This document shows positions 8,562-15,901 of a DNA stretch of 64,000 bases, piece after piece. Origin of the DNA: Pseudomonadota bacterium (GTDB lineage: Bacteria > Myxococcota_A > UBA796 > UBA9615); assembly GCA_024229515.1 (NCBI GenBank), contig JAAESI010000010.1:64001-128000 (forward strand), written 5' to 3'. A program made the translations under genes and the position numbers. The notes beneath the pieces are model-generated. The model did no database searches, was not told where the DNA came from, and saw nothing but the letters and a program-made list of their open reading frames with translations. Position 1 is the first letter of the stretch; every line of letters starts with the position of its first letter.

Positions 8562-9389
8562 CTAGAGCGCTTCGAGGAGGGCGGCGTACACGCCGTCGAT
8601 GTCCGGCCCGTTGCTGACTAGGTCCGCGGGGAACTCGGTGCCCGCGGCGCGCAGCCGGATGAACTCGACGCCGTCGGTGCGCAGCGTCTCGTCCGGCAGA
8701 TCCGCGAGGTCGAAGCCGTCGCCCCCGGCGAGGCCGACGTCCACGGGATCGGTCGGGTTGTCCTCGACGTGCAGCAGCACGGGCGTCTTGCCCGCGAACC
8801 CATCCCACAGCGCCGGGTTGGGGCTGTACGCGTCGGGGTCCTCGCCCAGGTAGGCGTGCGGCCACGCCACCCAGGTCTCGCCGTCGGCCGAGACCTCGAC
8901 GATCACCAGGTCCATGAACACCACCTCGGGGCCGGTGACCTCGAAGGCGTTCTCGAACACGACCACGTCGATCCCGGGGCCGTCGATCACCCGCCGCCCC
9001 GACCACGCCAGCACCAGCGTGTCGTTGACGTCGGGGTCCAGCCCCATCGAGTAGACGTCGACGCCGGAGCCCGTGAGCCCGTCGCCGCGCACGCCGTTGA
9101 CCGCGTAGAACGGGTCGCCGAAGCCGAGCCCGGAAGCCCCCGGGGCGTCCACCACGACGTCGGCGCAGGCCGCCTCCAGGGCGTAGGCACAGAGTTCCCC
9201 CGGAGGCGTCGCGTCGTCGTCGTCACCGGCCGCGCTGTCGTCGTCGTCACCGGCCGCGCTGTCGTCGTCGTCGCCGGCCGCGCTGTCGTCGTCGGTGGCG
9301 TCGTCGTCGTCCGCCATCGCGCTGTCGTCGTCGTCACCCGTGCAGGCCACGACGCTCAGCAGGATCGCCAACGCCAGCGTCGACCTCAT
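8562..9389 (-). CDS. Poly-Asp lipoprotein of a widespread secreted-protein family, second gene behind the B12 riboswitch
   Basis: 275 aa. A lipoprotein signal (MRSTLALAILLSVVAC) is followed at once by TGDDDDS and four more DDDD blocks (residues 17-60), then a folded domain of about 210 aa. That domain shows ASGLGFGDPFYAVNG, DVYSMGLDPD, VIDGPGIDVVVFENAF, VSADGETWVAWP and GGDGFDLADL. I have seen this domain type in secreted proteins of many phyla; its function is not established. The start overlaps the stop of the upstream repeat lipoprotein (ATGA), so both are translated from the transcript that carries the cobalamin riboswitch. Role inferred from context: surface binding of a cobamide or an associated ligand. 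Confidence 0.85.
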   Translation of the reverse strand: MRSTLALAILLSVVACTGDDDDSAMADDDDATDDDSAAGDDDDSAAGDDDDSAAGDDDDATPPGELCAYALEAACADVVVDAPGASGLGFGDPFYAVNGVRGDGLTGSGVDVYSMGLDPDVNDTLVLAWSGRRVIDGPGIDVVVFENAFEVTGPEVVFMDLVIVEVSADGETWVAWPHAYLGEDPDAYSPNPALWDGFAGKTPVLLHVEDNPTDPVDVGLAGGDGFDLADLPDETLRTDGVEFIRLRAAGTEFPADLVSNGPDIDGVYAALLEAL

Positions 9390-10585
9390 GGCGTCAGGTT
9401 GGTCCAGGCGAAGCCGCCGCAGCCCGCACCGCCGAGGTCGTCGTAGTCCGGGTCCGGAGCCGCCAGCGCCGTCGCCACGTCGGTCGCGTCGAACGCGGTC
9501 TGGCAGTAGTAGGTGGCGTCATCGAACGTCGTCCAGTGGAGCTTGCTCCAGAGGCCCGGGTTGAAGGCGTTGCTGTCGCCGTTGCGCGCGACGGCCCACT
9601 GGGTGTCCCAGATCGTCAGGAAGTACTCGTTGGTGTCCTGGTCCCACTGGTCCCAGGTGACCGTGTGGACGGTGCCCCACTCGTCGTCGAAGGTGCCGCG
9701 CAGCGAGGTGAAGCCCTCGTCGGCACCCAGGCTGGTCCAGGAGAAGCCGCCGCAACCGGCGTTGGCCGGGTCCGCCGGGTCCGCCGCCACCGTCGCCAGC
9801 GCAGCCGCCTCGTCCGCGGCGTCGTAGGCGCTCTGGCAGTACCACCACGCGCCATCGGCGGAGGTGAAGTCGAAGCGGCTCCACAGCCCCCCGCTGAACT
9901 CGTTGTCGGCGTGGTTCTCGGCGATCGCGTAGCCCGCATCGTTGTCGTACTGCGACAGGGTGTAGCGGTTGACGTTCAGGCCGCCCTGGTGCCAGACGTC
10001 CTGCAGCACGGCGTGGAACGTGCCCCAGCCGTCGTTGTAGATGCCGTTGACCGCCAGCGGCCCCTGGTCGGCGTTCATCGCGGTCCAGGAGAAGCCGCAG
10101 CAGCCGGAAGCGGACGGATCGGTGGCGTCGGGAGCGTCCGCGTCGAGCGCGGCCTGCTCCGTCCCGGCGTCGTACGCGGTGGTGCAGAAGTAGAGCTGGC
10201 CGTCGACCGTGGTCCAGTCGAAGCGGCTCCAGGCCTCGGGGAAGAAGGCGTTGTCCTCCCCGTTCTGGGCCACCACCCAGCCGGCGTCGTTGTCGTACTG
10301 GGAGATGAGGTAGACGCTGTCGGTCGGCGCGAGTCCGGTGTGCCACGTCTCGGCGGTGACGACGTGAAAGCTGCCCCAGCCGTCGAGGTACGAGCCGATC
10401 AGCTCCAGGGGGCCGGGCACCGCGTCGTCGTCGTCGGCGGGAGCGGAGTCATCGTCGTCGTCGTCGTCGTCGTCGTCGTCGGCGGCGGCGACGGTGGAGT
10501 CGTCGTCATCGCCGGTCGGCGGGCAGCCGGCAAACAGGAGGGCACCGGCCAACAGGCCGAGGAGGGCGTACAGGGAAGTCTTCAT
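9386..10585 (-). CDS. Poly-Asp lipoprotein with three tandem repeat domains, first gene behind the B12 riboswitch
   Basis: 399 aa. The leader MKTSLYALLGLLAGALLFAGC has a good lipobox (FAGC). After PPTGDDDDST comes a long Asp run (ten D) to about residue 55. The rest is three repeats of about 105-110 aa: each opens with (D/N)(G/E)WG(S/T)(F/V)H, has a middle SQYDNDAG(W/Y) or equivalent, then (E/G)(A/L)WSRFD(W/F), a YxC, and closes with GC(C/G)GF(S/A)WT. The conserved Trp/Tyr/Phe and paired Cys suggest a disulfide-stabilised ligand-binding repeat. I do not recognise the family. The start is ATG 10585, 51 bases below the riboswitch P1 stem, and the gene overlaps the next lipoprotein gene by 4 bp. 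Confidence 0.88.
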   Translation of the reverse strand: MKTSLYALLGLLAGALLFAGCPPTGDDDDSTVAAADDDDDDDDDDDSAPADDDDAVPGPLELIGSYLDGWGSFHVVTAETWHTGLAPTDSVYLISQYDNDAGWVVAQNGEDNAFFPEAWSRFDWTTVDGQLYFCTTAYDAGTEQAALDADAPDATDPSASGCCGFSWTAMNADQGPLAVNGIYNDGWGTFHAVLQDVWHQGGLNVNRYTLSQYDNDAGYAIAENHADNEFSGGLWSRFDFTSADGAWWYCQSAYDAADEAAALATVAADPADPANAGCGGFSWTSLGADEGFTSLRGTFDDEWGTVHTVTWDQWDQDTNEYFLTIWDTQWAVARNGDSNAFNPGLWSKLHWTTFDDATYYCQTAFDATDVATALAAPDPDYDDLGGAGCGGFAWTNLTP

Positions 10586-10635
10586 CAGGGATCTCGGGTG
10601 ATGACGTCCCTCTCCCCGAAGGCCGTCCGGTCAAC

Positions 10636-10800
10636 GAACAGTCCGGTCTCCTGGCTCCTGGATCAGCCGCCTTCCCGCGCCTTCCCAGGACCGAGGTCCC
10701 AGTGGCATTGAGCGGGAGACGTCCCCAGTCACAGTGGCGGGGCCGCGTCGGATTCACACCGACTTCCGTTGCGTCTCGAACCACCGAGACGGAACTGCTC
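10636..10800 (-). promoter_or_regulatory. Cobalamin (B12) riboswitch
   Basis: Read on the minus strand from 10800, the consensus elements occur in the right order. They are the P1 5' strand GAGCAGTTC, GGAAGTCGGTGTGAATCCGA, GCCCCGCCACTGTGA, the GCCACTGGG core, TGGGAAGGC, GAGCCAGGAGACC and the P1 3' strand GGACTGTTC, which pairs with the 5' strand (two G-T wobbles). It lies just below the stop of the DUF1501 gene and 51 bases above the lipoprotein ATG at 10585. It is expected to repress the two poly-Asp lipoprotein genes when adenosyl- or methylcobalamin is abundant. The expression platform is not obvious. Confidence 0.95.
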
Positions 10801-10832
10801 GCGGCGACAACTAGCCCGACCGGCCAGGGGGG

Positions 10833-12206
10833 TCAACCCCGAAGCGCGTGGATCGGCTCGACCCGCAGGTCCGCGACATCGTCGCTCACGCCGATGTCCG
10901 TCAGCAGGGTGCGGAGGATGTGCTCGGGCTTGATGACCTCGCCGTCGGGGTCCGGCAAGCCGGTCTCGAGGTTCGTGTTCCCCGGCTCCAGCCCGACGTC
11001 CGAGCTCGCGCCGATGACCTGGCCGCCGCGGATGCCGGCCCCCAGGAGGAAGCAGCCGCTGCTGAGGCTGTGGTCGCGTCCCCCGCGGGCGTTGATCAGC
11101 GCGGTGCGACCGAACTCGCTGAAGCCGACGATCGTGGTGTGGTCCAGCCAGCTGTCCCCGGTGTTGCCGAAGGGGCGGGACTCCAGGTCCTCGACCATGC
11201 GCGCCACGAGGTTGAAGCCGCGCTCCTGGCTCGGCCCCTGGTCCGTGGCCCAGTTCTGGTAGTGCGTGTCCAACCCGCTGCCGACGCGGAAGCTGACCAC
11301 CCGGCTGATGCCCTGGGTCACGGCGCGCACCGCGGTCGCGGCCCGGGCGGCGGCGGAGTCCAGACTGGTGATGCCGTAGCGGGCCCGGATCGCCTCCATC
11401 TCTTCGTCGTCGCCAAAGAAGTCGAAGGCGCCGCTCAGGCCGCTGGCGAGGACCTCCTGGGACGAGCGGCGCGACTCTTCGGCGGCGCGCCACATCGCGG
11501 AGCGCTGGGCCGTCGCACAGTCCGCCGAGCCCCGCAGGAAGTCGTCCACCTGGCGCTCGGCGAGCTCGGACAGATCGATCTCGCTGGGGGACAGCGCGCG
11601 CAGCAGATCCGTGACCGTGTCGACGCTCATCGCGGTGGCCCACTCGGGCTGATCGACGTTGTAGGACTCCAGCCGGAGCGCCAGGTTGGGGATCGGATCG
11701 GTGGAGCCCACGGTCGAGGCCAGCCACGTCGCCCCCGCGCTGCCCCGTGCCTGCAGACCCGCGGGCGGCTTGCCGGTGATGAAGCGCCGCCGCCCCGCCT
11801 CGTGGGTGAGCGTCTCCATGCTCATCCCGCGGACGATTGCGAGCTTGCTGTCGTGCGCCGCGAGGTCCCCGATGTAGGGCCCCACGTAGATCCCGGACGG
11901 CGTGTGGAAGGGGGCGGTGATGTGCCCCTCGTCGTCCAGCAGTTCGTAACCGGGCTGGATCCGCGTGGCCGAGACGGCCTCCTGCGTGAAGACGCTGGGA
12001 TCCCGCGGATCGAGCGACAGCTGCAGATCCCAGCCGCCGCTGAAGTAGCAGAAGATGAAGTACCGGTCGGCGGCGACGGAGTTCCCGCCCGCCTGCGCCA
12101 ACCGAACCAGGGGCCCGAGTCCCCCGAACCCGGCGGACGCACCGAGGGCGGCTCCTCCCAGGAGGACCTGGCGGCGAGATGGTGAACGTGAGGGGCGGTC
12201 GCTCAC
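10833..12206 (-). CDS. DUF1501 family protein, Tat-exported
   Basis: 457 aa with a GTG start. The N-terminus has a Tat signal (SPSRRQVLLGGAALGASAGF) and the mature protein has the DUF1501 / sulfatase-like fold: YFIFCYFSGGWDLQLSLDPR, GPYIGDLAAHDSKLAIVRGM, the long middle domain, FRVGSGLDTHYQNW and VGFSEFGRTALINARGGRDH. DUF1501 proteins are exported, cofactor-free as far as is known, and usually sit beside cytochrome-like DUF1549/DUF1588/DUF1800 partners, as here. The start overlaps the upstream lipoprotein stop by 4 bp (GTGA). Catalytic role unproven. Confidence 0.88.
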   Translation of the reverse strand: MSDRPSRSPSRRQVLLGGAALGASAGFGGLGPLVRLAQAGGNSVAADRYFIFCYFSGGWDLQLSLDPRDPSVFTQEAVSATRIQPGYELLDDEGHITAPFHTPSGIYVGPYIGDLAAHDSKLAIVRGMSMETLTHEAGRRRFITGKPPAGLQARGSAGATWLASTVGSTDPIPNLALRLESYNVDQPEWATAMSVDTVTDLLRALSPSEIDLSELAERQVDDFLRGSADCATAQRSAMWRAAEESRRSSQEVLASGLSGAFDFFGDDEEMEAIRARYGITSLDSAAARAATAVRAVTQGISRVVSFRVGSGLDTHYQNWATDQGPSQERGFNLVARMVEDLESRPFGNTGDSWLDHTTIVGFSEFGRTALINARGGRDHSLSSGCFLLGAGIRGGQVIGASSDVGLEPGNTNLETGLPDPDGEVIKPEHILRTLLTDIGVSDDVADLRVEPIHALRG

Positions 12207-12859
12207 AGCGTGTAGAAGTCCGGGTGGGTGATGAGGGCGACGCAGATGCCGGTCCAGGCCTGCGCGGACGAGTTGCCGGTGTGCATCGTGCTCTGGAAGA
12301 GCCAGGTCCAGGGATCCAGCGCGACGTCCTCGGGACCGATGCGCCGGCCGTGGAAGCGCAGCAGCAGGTAGGAGAGGTTCTCCCGAACCGCTTCGGGGTC
12401 CTCATCCCAGGTCTGCATCTCGTCCGCGTGGAGCATCAGCGTCCGCGGGTTGTTGGGGAGCGCGAGCTCCCGCCCGATGGTCGTGGAGCAGACGTCTCGA
12501 GCGGCGTCACCGAGGAACTTGCTGAACACCAGCGACGGCGTCAGATCCTCGGTGGTCCGCTCGATCCAATCCGGCACCCCCAGGGTCGCGCCCAGCTCCT
12601 CGAACAGGTTCACCTCGTTGCCGTTGTTGTCGAACTCGGTCCAGCCGACGCCGCCCGTGGCGACCCGGATCGACGCATCCAACTGGGCGATGTCGAGACG
12701 ACGGCGGTCCCGCTGACCGGCGTCGGGGGCGATGTCATCGGGGACCAGATCGCCCTCGGCCCCTGGGATCAGGTCGACCGGCAGGATCTCCGCCGCGGGC
12801 GGGGCCTCGGTCACGCAGCCGCCGATCAGGAGGGCGGCCAGGAGGGCGATGCCGCGCAT
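12203..12859 (-). CDS. Lipoprotein of the DUF1501 operon
   Basis: 218 aa. The lipoprotein signal MRGIALLAALLIGGC is followed by an acidic linker and a mostly helical domain. The C-terminus TGICVALITHPDFYTL resembles the end of DUF1800/DUF1588-type proteins, where a similar LVTSPEF-like motif is common. No heme motif is present. The start ATG 12859 overlaps the TGA of the upstream cytochrome gene (TGATG); a GTG directly in front (12862) is a possible alternative. It probably forms an exported complex with the DUF1501 protein. Function unknown. Confidence 0.78.
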   Translation of the reverse strand: MRGIALLAALLIGGCVTEAPPAAEILPVDLIPGAEGDLVPDDIAPDAGQRDRRRLDIAQLDASIRVATGGVGWTEFDNNGNEVNLFEELGATLGVPDWIERTTEDLTPSLVFSKFLGDAARDVCSTTIGRELALPNNPRTLMLHADEMQTWDEDPEAVRENLSYLLLRFHGRRIGPEDVALDPWTWLFQSTMHTGNSSAQAWTGICVALITHPDFYTL

Positions 12860-14409
12860 CACTGGACCCTCCCGTACACCGGGCTCGTCACGATCGAACG
12901 CACCAGGGAGCGGTAGCTGTAGCCGTTGGCGACGAACTCACGCTCCATGTCCTCGAGCCAGGGCTCCTCCTCGGGGAGCGGGTCTCGACCGAGCAGCCAG
13001 GCCGCGGCCGTGCGGGCGGTGCAGTTGGTGAAGCGGCCGTCCACGATCCCCTGCGCGACGAGCGCCTTGGGGCCCCGCTCCACGTGATCGTTGTGCTCCT
13101 CGCGGCGGAACTCGTAGGCCTGGAGCATGCCCAGGTAGGGCACCTGCTCGGGGACCAGCGCCGTGCTCAGGTAGTGCTCCCGGCACTCGCCGGTGCAGTT
13201 CCCCGCCTGCGCGCAGGCGACGCAGTCCTCGCGGGTGGCGGGGAAGGTCTCAGGGTCGAGGTAGCCGGCGCCGCCGGGGGTCCAGCGGCCCCAGTGAGCG
13301 GCCGCCGGCTCCAGCAGCGCGTGGCAGTACTTGCAGCCGTCGCGCACCTGGAGGTCCAACGGCGGAGCCTCCCCCGTCTCGGTCGGGAGCCCGCTGGTGG
13401 GGGGCTGGAACGGCTGACACATGAACGCGTTGTAGAAGCGGTTGGCGCGTCCCCGCTGGGTCTGGAACCGCAGCAGGTAGCCGGGCGCCGTCAGCACGCC
13501 CGCGTGAGCGTCCGGCAGGGGGAGCTCCACCCAGGTGTCGACGTCGGTGTAGTCCAGATCGGGAAGCAGGCTGGGGGGGAAGGGCGCCGGGGTCATGTCC
13601 GACGGGCTCCCCTCGACCGCCGCCTGGTGCCTCCAGAAGTGGACCTGCGGACCGTTGACGTAGGCGGTCTGCCCCGTGAAGAGCTCGACGTAGGAGGCGT
13701 CTCGGCGGATGACGTCGGCGACGCGGAGCTCCAGGTCGGTGCCGAAGCTGGCCCGCATGGCCGTCTCGCTGGTGCTGAAGCGGCACTGGCGCAGCTCGGG
13801 CCCGCAGCCGCAGCCGACGTCCCGCAAACCCGAGGTGTAGCAATGCCGTCCCGAGGGGGCGTACTCGTTGTCCTGCGCGTCGAAGGCGCACACCCGGACG
13901 AGGGTCTCCGGATCCCAGTAGGGGGCGGCCTCGACCCAGCCCTCGCGGAACGTGCCGTCGTCCTGTTCGGTGGTGACCGGGCGGCCGTACTCGTCGAACT
14001 CGGCCGGCTCGTCCAGGCAGCCGACCCGCTCGCCGCGGTACATCGTCGCGGCCTGGCCGCTGAACAACGCGGGACCGCCGCCGAAGCCCAGCCCCACCCG
14101 GCCCGAGTTCAGGGAGACGTTCTGGACGTTGGGCCACAGCAACTCGCCGTGGCGCTTCGTCACCCTCTGCACGAACTCCTCGGACGCCAGCCAGTCTTCG
14201 ATCAACGCCTCGGGGATGCTGCCGTCTTCGGGGAGCGCCTCGTACTCCTCGAGCGTCGGGATCGTTCCGCGAAGGTCGAGGCTGAGGGCCCGGAAGACGC
14301 GGGTCAGGTCCGGCTCCACGGTCTCCGGCGGGCACCACTCGGGGGTGTCCGCGGGCACGGTGGACAACGGCACCAACGCCAGCGCCGCCGCGACCAGAGA
14401 CCAACGCAT
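12859..14409 (-). CDS. Exported DUF1549/DUF1588-like protein with one c-type heme site
   Basis: 516 aa from ATG 14409, which places a signal peptide at the start (MRWSLVAAALALVPLSTVPA). Residues about 25-95 carry a DUF1549-like motif (RALSLDLRGTIPTLEEYEAL, ASEEFVQRVTKRH). A heme-binding CKYCH motif lies near residue 355 and is followed by a Cys-rich stretch (CVACAQAGNCTGEC) that could form disulfides or bind metal. The C-terminal YRSLVRSIVTSPVYG is a classic end of these planctomycete-type cytochrome families. Likely a periplasmic or surface redox protein acting with the DUF1501 protein. It starts 2 bp below the stop of the propeller lipoprotein. Confidence 0.8.
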   Translation of the reverse strand: MRWSLVAAALALVPLSTVPADTPEWCPPETVEPDLTRVFRALSLDLRGTIPTLEEYEALPEDGSIPEALIEDWLASEEFVQRVTKRHGELLWPNVQNVSLNSGRVGLGFGGGPALFSGQAATMYRGERVGCLDEPAEFDEYGRPVTTEQDDGTFREGWVEAAPYWDPETLVRVCAFDAQDNEYAPSGRHCYTSGLRDVGCGCGPELRQCRFSTSETAMRASFGTDLELRVADVIRRDASYVELFTGQTAYVNGPQVHFWRHQAAVEGSPSDMTPAPFPPSLLPDLDYTDVDTWVELPLPDAHAGVLTAPGYLLRFQTQRGRANRFYNAFMCQPFQPPTSGLPTETGEAPPLDLQVRDGCKYCHALLEPAAAHWGRWTPGGAGYLDPETFPATREDCVACAQAGNCTGECREHYLSTALVPEQVPYLGMLQAYEFRREEHNDHVERGPKALVAQGIVDGRFTNCTARTAAAWLLGRDPLPEEEPWLEDMEREFVANGYSYRSLVRSIVTSPVYGRVQ

Positions 14410-14411
14410 CC

Positions 14412-15851
14412 TCACGGCAGGAACCCTCCTGCCGCCCACGCGCGGATCATCTGGATCTCGACGGGCCCGAGCGGCTCAAAGTTCGGGTTCGTTCCGTTGT
14501 TCAAGGGCATGGCCCCTTCCTCGACTTCGCGGAGGATAGCGTCGAACTCCGCCTCCCACGAGGCCCTTGTGTCCAGCAGATGGGCGCCCCCCGCGGAGGC
14601 GTGGCACGGCGTACAGAAGTGGTCGAACAGCGGTCCGATCTCCCCCGCCCAGGTGGGGGTCTCGAACTCGCCCACCCCGAACAACAGCGACGCGCTCGCG
14701 GGCTCCCCCGTCCGCCAGTGCGCCGAGGCTTCGATCTCATGGACTCCGTCGCCGAGCTCCAGCGGGTCGAGCGTGACGACGCCGTCGTCCACGGGCATGT
14801 CAATCCCGTCGACAGCCGCCACCAACGAGCGGGGGGCAGTCACCCCCGTGGGGATCAGGTGCAGCGGCGTAGGCACGTCGACCGCGCCATCGGCGCCGAC
14901 CCCCACCAGCAGCAGCTCCCGCCGCGGGGAGGCCGACAGCAGCGCGCCGTCGGCGCTGAGCAGGAGCATGCGTCCGCGGCCGTCGATTCCCAGGGCGATG
15001 GCGTCCTCGGGGAGCCCCCCCAGCTCCGTCCACCGGCGGCTCTCGTAGACCCACCACGCGGCGCCATCCTTCAGCCACACGCGCGGGGCCGCGGCGGAGG
15101 CGAAGAGCACGGGGTCGGCTCCCTGGGTGCGCCACCGCGTCCACAGGCCGTCCGGGGCGCGGCTGTGGAATCCCCCCTCCCCCGTCGCCCACACGGTGCC
15201 GCCCGCGTCCACCACCACGTCGTTGAACGGCGCCCCATCGAGCACGATCTCGGCCTCGACCGCGCCACCGTCGACCGAGCGGAGGAACGAGACGCCCTCG
15301 CCCGGGGCGATCCAGATACCGCCCTGCTCGGCGCCCGCGGGATCGGGGCCGACCGCGATGCGCGGTGCGTGCAAGGAGATCTCGGCCGCGGCGACATCGA
15401 ACAGCGTGCCGTCCCGCCACCGCTGGAGCCCGCCGGTCTGGGGGGCGATCCAGAGCCCCCACCGATCAGCCGCGAGCTGGGCGGGGCCACCTTCACCGAG
15501 CTCTGCCAGGGGCGAGGGCAGGATTGATCCGGCAGTCAGCCGGCCGATGCCCCGGTCGGTCGCCACGAGCACGGTTCCGTCGGCCAACTCGGCGGCGGCG
15601 ACGACATCCTCGGCGAGGGAGTCGACCGGCGACGGCTCATCGTCCAGGACCCCCACCTGCGCCAGGGCGCCGTCCCGGCCCACGAGCAGGCCCAGATCGG
15701 GGAGCCCCACGGCGCTCGTGACGTCCGAGAGCTCCACGAGCACGACCGCGTCCGACGTCCCTCCGGTCACCGCCAGCGTCGGCGGCTCGACCTTCACCGG
15801 GCACCCGCTCAGGAGCAAGACGAGCACCAGGCTGGGCAGACGGGGGGTCAC
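14412..15851 (-). CDS. Lipoprotein with beta-propeller and C-terminal heme c motif
   Basis: 479 aa, GTG start. The lipobox is VLLLSGC. The middle (about residues 30-330) is made of repeated blades with Reg_prop-like phrases (DGTVLVATDRGIGRL, WGLWIAPQTGGLQRW, GGIWIAPGEGVSFL, GTVWATGEGGFHS). A cytochrome-like C-terminus contains the heme site CTPCH near residue 418, in the context IGPLFDHFCTPCHASAG, and ends with IQMIRAWAAGGF, the usual last helix of planctomycete-type cytochromes. First gene of a four-gene operon with the DUF1549/DUF1588-like, lipoprotein and DUF1501 genes. Probably an anchored electron carrier with a sensing or binding propeller. Confidence 0.82.
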   Translation of the reverse strand: MTPRLPSLVLVLLLSGCPVKVEPPTLAVTGGTSDAVVLVELSDVTSAVGLPDLGLLVGRDGALAQVGVLDDEPSPVDSLAEDVVAAAELADGTVLVATDRGIGRLTAGSILPSPLAELGEGGPAQLAADRWGLWIAPQTGGLQRWRDGTLFDVAAAEISLHAPRIAVGPDPAGAEQGGIWIAPGEGVSFLRSVDGGAVEAEIVLDGAPFNDVVVDAGGTVWATGEGGFHSRAPDGLWTRWRTQGADPVLFASAAAPRVWLKDGAAWWVYESRRWTELGGLPEDAIALGIDGRGRMLLLSADGALLSASPRRELLLVGVGADGAVDVPTPLHLIPTGVTAPRSLVAAVDGIDMPVDDGVVTLDPLELGDGVHEIEASAHWRTGEPASASLLFGVGEFETPTWAGEIGPLFDHFCTPCHASAGGAHLLDTRASWEAEFDAILREVEEGAMPLNNGTNPNFEPLGPVEIQMIRAWAAGGFLP

Positions 15852-15901
15852 GCTCGTCGCAGTCAGCCTGATCGGCCCGGGAGCGTCAACCGCCGTTTAG
15901 T

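Noticed and set aside
10506-10784. Small minus-strand ORF upstream of the repeat lipoprotein
   Set aside because: It covers the cobalamin riboswitch, which explains the conserved sequence better than a protein does.
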